Shown here piece by piece: positions 14,392-16,959 of a stretch of 16,959 nt of DNA. The position numbers and the translations under genes are program-made. The DNA is taken from contig BQJS01000098.1 in the NCBI GenBank assembly GCA_021604825.1, forward strand, positions 1 through 16,959, written 5' to 3'. This DNA comes from Phycisphaerae bacterium. GTDB taxonomy: Bacteria > Planctomycetota > Phycisphaerae > UBA1845. The notes beneath the pieces were generated by a model that was given only the letters and a program-made list of their open reading frames with translations, made no database searches and was not told the DNA's origin. Within the stretch, counting starts at the first letter, position 1. Each line of letters opens with the position of its first letter.

Positions 14392-15096
14392 ATGGAAAAG
14401 AATTCTACCGAGCATGTTCTTGCGATAGTCAAGGCCGGTGTGTCAGGCATCCCGTATCTGGGTGGGCCGATAGCCAGTTTGATTGGCGATTAAATTCCGA
14501 ACGCAACACAGAGGTCAATCGAATCAACACTCAATCACCCGCAATCTGAGCTTGAAAGGCTCAAGGACAGAATCGATTTTAGCGTCATCGAGAAGGATGA
14601 GTTTTTGGAGTTGTTCAAGGACTGCTGGCTGACTGTTGTTCGGACACAAAAGGAAAACAAACTGCGGGCTGTGGCCAAGATAATCGCCAATTCATTGCTC
14701 CGTCCCGGTGATGCTGAAGAATTGGAATTCACCGAGTTGGATTTCTTCAGCCGTTGCGTTGATTCGTTGCCGATTGGAGCAATAGACGTGGTTGGACAGG
14801 TCGCGAGAATCGCCCAATCGCGAGAAGCAAAGAACTTCAGAAAATCAAATGTTCAGTTGGACTTCGGCGAGCTACACCAACGTGTGAAAGAAAAGCCTGA
14901 TTTCCTGATGGTATTATGTGAAGAACTCAACTCATTCCACCTAATTCACCTGACAAGTGCCCCCACCGTTCGCACACCGAATTACGGAAACTATTCCTTA
15001 GAAATACCACCCATTGGCGTTAGGTTTGTCACTCACATTCTGGAGTCCGGTTATAGCCTACCCAAGCGGAAAAAGCTCTCTGCGCGCAGCCCTTGA
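14392..15096 (+). pseudogene. Unrecognised protein gene interrupted by an in-frame TAA
   Basis: From the ATG at 14392 the frame gives about 33 residues, ending PYLGGPIASLIGD, then TAA at 14491-14493. The same frame stays open to 15096, reading IPNATQRSIESTLNHPQSEL directly after the stop and then helical sequence (ELERLKDRIDFSVIEKDEFLEL). A one-base change of a Tyr codon to TAA would explain the break. Without it the product is about 234 residues: a short N-terminal glycine-rich hydrophobic stretch (GIPYLGGPIASLIG), a helical middle and a basic end. Reinitiation at the ATG at 14605 would give 163 residues. I do not recognise the family. The N-terminus recalls small membrane-associated proteins found among accessory genes, but that is only an impression. 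Confidence 0.6.
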
Positions 15097-15137
15097 ATCT
15101 CTTCCTATGCATCATGGCAAGATCGCCCATTGAGAAT

Positions 15138-15149
15138 GAATGATCATTC
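15138..15149. promoter_or_regulatory. 12-bp palindrome GAATGATCATTC upstream of the small secreted protein gene
   Basis: A perfect palindrome about 190 bases before ATG 15334. A related inverted repeat lies at 15200-15214, so both may bind one regulator (inference). Confidence 0.4.
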
Positions 15150-15199
15150 CGCGCGCATGTCGCACCGCCACTGCGCCTAATCTGATGTCGCCAGAACAT

Positions 15200-15214
15200 C
15201 ATTCATCATGAATG
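15200..15214. promoter_or_regulatory. Inverted repeat CATTCAT-C-ATGAATG
   Basis: Seven-base arms with a 1-base spacer, sharing the ATTCAT/ATGAAT theme with the palindrome at 15138. A candidate operator for the gene at 15334. Confidence 0.4.
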
Positions 15215-15272
15215 TTGACTTACCATCTGCGGTTGCTGACTCCAATCACGATTCACGCAACGGAATGAGCGA

Positions 15273-15290
15273 TTCGACCGCGCGGTCGAA
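15273..15290. promoter_or_regulatory. 18-bp perfect palindrome TTCGACCGCGCGGTCGAA
   Basis: A perfect dyad 43 bases before ATG 15334, in the position expected of an operator or 5' leader hairpin. It is followed by GTGCGCGCAC (15304-15313) and seven T, which could form a weak attenuator, and then GAGGAG (15321-15326), the ribosome site. Binding is inferred from symmetry and position only. Confidence 0.55.
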
Positions 15291-15333
15291 CCGTGTGGGA
15301 AACGTGCGCGCACTTTTTTTGAGGAGCAATTGA

Positions 15334-15891
15334 ATGAAAAACACATTAATGAGTACGACTGCTATTTTCTTCATCACCACAGCATCCGCACTTGCGGCGC
15401 TGCCGGAAGATCACACCGCAACCTATTACATTCGAGTTGACCCTGCGGACGAGCAGAGCGATGTCATGTTTCAAGTTGACCTCGATCTGAAAGCGGTCAG
15501 CAGCGAGAGTGGCGTGGTCAAGTGGGAGGTATCCACGGCGCGGTTCGCAGAAATTGACAACGGAGTCGAGCTCAGTTCGTGGACGAAAGTAGCGCCGACG
15601 GTGACGACGCCCGATGGGTATTGGCACGTTGCTCACGTCGATCCGGAGAAACCCGAAGCAGACGAATTCACTGCTCTTCCAACTCTCAACGGTACCGCCG
15701 ACGCCGACGTGAGCGGTGATGATCTTGACTACGAATTGGCAACAGGGGCGCTCACCAGAGCAGAAGCTGCTATGTACAGCGGCAATGTGGCTGGCATGAC
15801 GTACGAATTCAAGAAAATCAACGACCCAGAGCCGGTCGTGGAGGGTGAAGATGAGCCGGAGGAAGCCGAAGTGCTTCCTAGTAGTACTTGA
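15334..15891 (+). CDS. Small secreted protein of unknown function
   Basis: 185 residues, ATG with GAGGAG and a 7-base spacer. It begins with a clear signal peptide (MKNTLMSTTAIFFITTASALA, cleavage probably after ALA or the next Ala), then an acidic, beta-rich mature part with no cysteines. Segments such as TATYYIRVDPAD, MFQVDLDLKAV and VVKWEVSTARF suggest a small beta-sandwich. The last 25 residues are Glu/Pro-rich (EPVVEGEDEPEEAE). There is no membrane anchor or sorting signal. I do not recognise the family. It converges with the next gene, leaving 4 bases between the two stops. Confidence 0.75.
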   Translation: MKNTLMSTTAIFFITTASALAALPEDHTATYYIRVDPADEQSDVMFQVDLDLKAVSSESGVVKWEVSTARFAEIDNGVELSSWTKVAPTVTTPDGYWHVAHVDPEKPEADEFTALPTLNGTADADVSGDDLDYELATGALTRAEAAMYSGNVAGMTYEFKKINDPEPVVEGEDEPEEAEVLPSST

Positions 15892-15895
15892 TGGG

Positions 15896-16959
15896 CTATC
15901 TTAAGCTCCGTGTCAAGATTGACCGGTTTCTTTGAATTATGCGGAGATAGCGATCAAGGAACTCAGGCTTGACATTGATTGACAATAGCCGATCTTCAGC
16001 AGAACGTAGGAGCGAGCGCGCTTGCTCGTCATTAGCGGGCGTATTATGCCGAATGTGCCAGGCCGCAAGGTTGATCTCTGAAACGCAGAGCGTAATCGCG
16101 CGGTCCGGTGCATTTGGCTGCCTTTCCAAGAGTTCGTCATAGATGTCATGGGCAGCCAAGAGGTATCCCTTGGCGTCGGCGTGCCTGCCCATTCGCTGCA
16201 AGCAAGATCCGACTGCATCGTTGGCTGTCGCCAACTCAACATACAAGTCTAGCTTGTTCGATTTGGCTCCAATTAACATCGTCCGTATATCCAGTGAAGC
16301 CAGTGCATCCTTCAACGCAGGCGCCGCGGAGCCGGATTTGCAGTGAATTCGAGATCGCTCCTCCAGCGCCGAGCCGAGGCTTCGTCGCGACTGGTCGCCG
16401 CCCGGAATCGCTGATTGATATGCCCTGGCCCGGGCTATCGATTGAGTAATAATATCCATAGCGCGATTCAAGTCTCCAGATTGCCGGAGTACCCACGCAA
16501 GCCTTTTCTCCGCGCTTAATGAATCATTTCTGTAGTTGATGTCTCCTGCGTCGATGCTGCACAAGTACGCGCCTGCGGCAACGGCTGTACGAGCCTGCGT
16601 AATCGCTGAATCAAATTCTCCTAAGGCGCCGAGGACAAAGCCCAATTTCATTGATGTCTGCATGTGCTCGTGTTTGATACGAACGTCGAATGGCCGGCTC
16701 TTCAACAGCTGATCACGCAATTGGAGCGATTTGTCCAGCAACTCTCTTGACCGAGTCAAATCGCCCAACTTGATACGTATGTCACCGGCCCATTCGAGCG
16801 CTCTGGCGTGCAATTGCACATGAGCGATTCGTCCCTTAAACATTGATAAAGACTCATCAATGAACTCACCGGCGCGAATGTGCTCGCCATGGAGGTAGTT
16901 GAAGCGCGCCATGTCGACGAGTACATGGGCGAGTTCGATCGTTCCCTCGGAATCTTTTG
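15896..16959 (-). CDS. C-terminal part of a TPR-like helical-repeat protein, cut by the window edge
   Basis: The frame is open to the right edge; before the internal ATG at 16912 it continues in frame with DSEGTIELAHVLVD, so the real start is outside the window. About 354 residues are visible. They form helical pairs of TPR type, for example GDIRIKLGDLTRSRELLDKS, LGFVLGALGEFDSAITQA, RLAWVLRQSGDLNRAMDII and GSCLQRMGRHADAKGYLLAAHDIYDEL. In this kind of genome such C-termini often belong to Ser/Thr kinases like the one at 8263-10908, but no kinase part is visible here, so that remains a guess. Confidence 0.75.
   Translation of the reverse strand, partial: KDSEGTIELAHVLVDMARFNYLHGEHIRAGEFIDESLSMFKGRIAHVQLHARALEWAGDIRIKLGDLTRSRELLDKSLQLRDQLLKSRPFDVRIKHEHMQTSMKLGFVLGALGEFDSAITQARTAVAAGAYLCSIDAGDINYRNDSLSAEKRLAWVLRQSGDLNRAMDIITQSIARARAYQSAIPGGDQSRRSLGSALEERSRIHCKSGSAAPALKDALASLDIRTMLIGAKSNKLDLYVELATANDAVGSCLQRMGRHADAKGYLLAAHDIYDELLERQPNAPDRAITLCVSEINLAAWHIRHNTPANDEQARSLLRSAEDRLLSINVKPEFLDRYLRIIQRNRSILTRSLR

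Noticed and set aside
1..16959. CRISPR array, complete tRNA, rRNA or replication origin
   Set aside because: None seen: no regularly spaced repeat-spacer units, no complete cloverleaf, no rRNA-like segments and no DnaA-box cluster noticed on reading.

Overview
The window looks like chromosomal DNA from a planctomycete-like bacterium at moderate GC. The main evidence is an ECF sigma factor translationally coupled to a large Ser/Thr kinase with tetratricopeptide repeats, a long secreted beta-repeat protein with a C-terminal sorting-type tail, and weak or absent Shine-Dalgarno sites at several genes. The phylum assignment is inferred from gene types; there is no rRNA or other phylogenetic marker here.

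Region 1 (about 123-4388) is the most interesting. A minus-strand operon encodes a protein with three tandem ubiquitin-like (Ubl) domains, a fused E2-like/E1-like (ThiF-type) enzyme, and a small Cys/His-rich protein of the DUF6527 type. The genes overlap by 26 and 4 bases. This is a compact bacterial ubiquitin-like conjugation system of the multiubiquitin type. Divergent from it, 146 bases away, is a second overlapping operon: a sigma-70-like DNA-binding protein, an unrecognised 135-residue protein, and an ImmA/IrrE-type zinc metallopeptidase. The peptidase frame is broken by one extra A in an A-run near 4190, and its missing C-terminus is readable in another frame to 4388.

Region 2 (4389-8104) is mobile-DNA territory. 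It holds a large serine recombinase (5134-7014, minus) ending in a clear intrinsic terminator, a possible 57-codon gene just past that terminator, a gene-poor stretch, and a truncated, frameshifted IS3-family remnant. The recombinase may have mobilised region 1, but no element boundary is proven.

Region 3 (8263-13838) is a regulatory and cell-surface cluster. An ECF sigma factor and a membrane-anchored kinase with TPRs share a minus-strand operon. Diverging from it is a 743-residue exported protein with repeats like those called T5SS/PEP-CTERM-associated repeats. The shared promoter region carries three copies of CGAAACG.

Region 4 (13839-16959) contains a scar: the 3' part of a tRNA-Met(CAT) gene without its 5' half, preceded by three 10-base-spaced TGCCGC repeats and followed by a strong terminator. 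Next come a gene broken by an in-frame TAA, a promoter region with three palindromes, a small secreted protein, and the C-terminal part of a helical-repeat protein that runs off the right edge.
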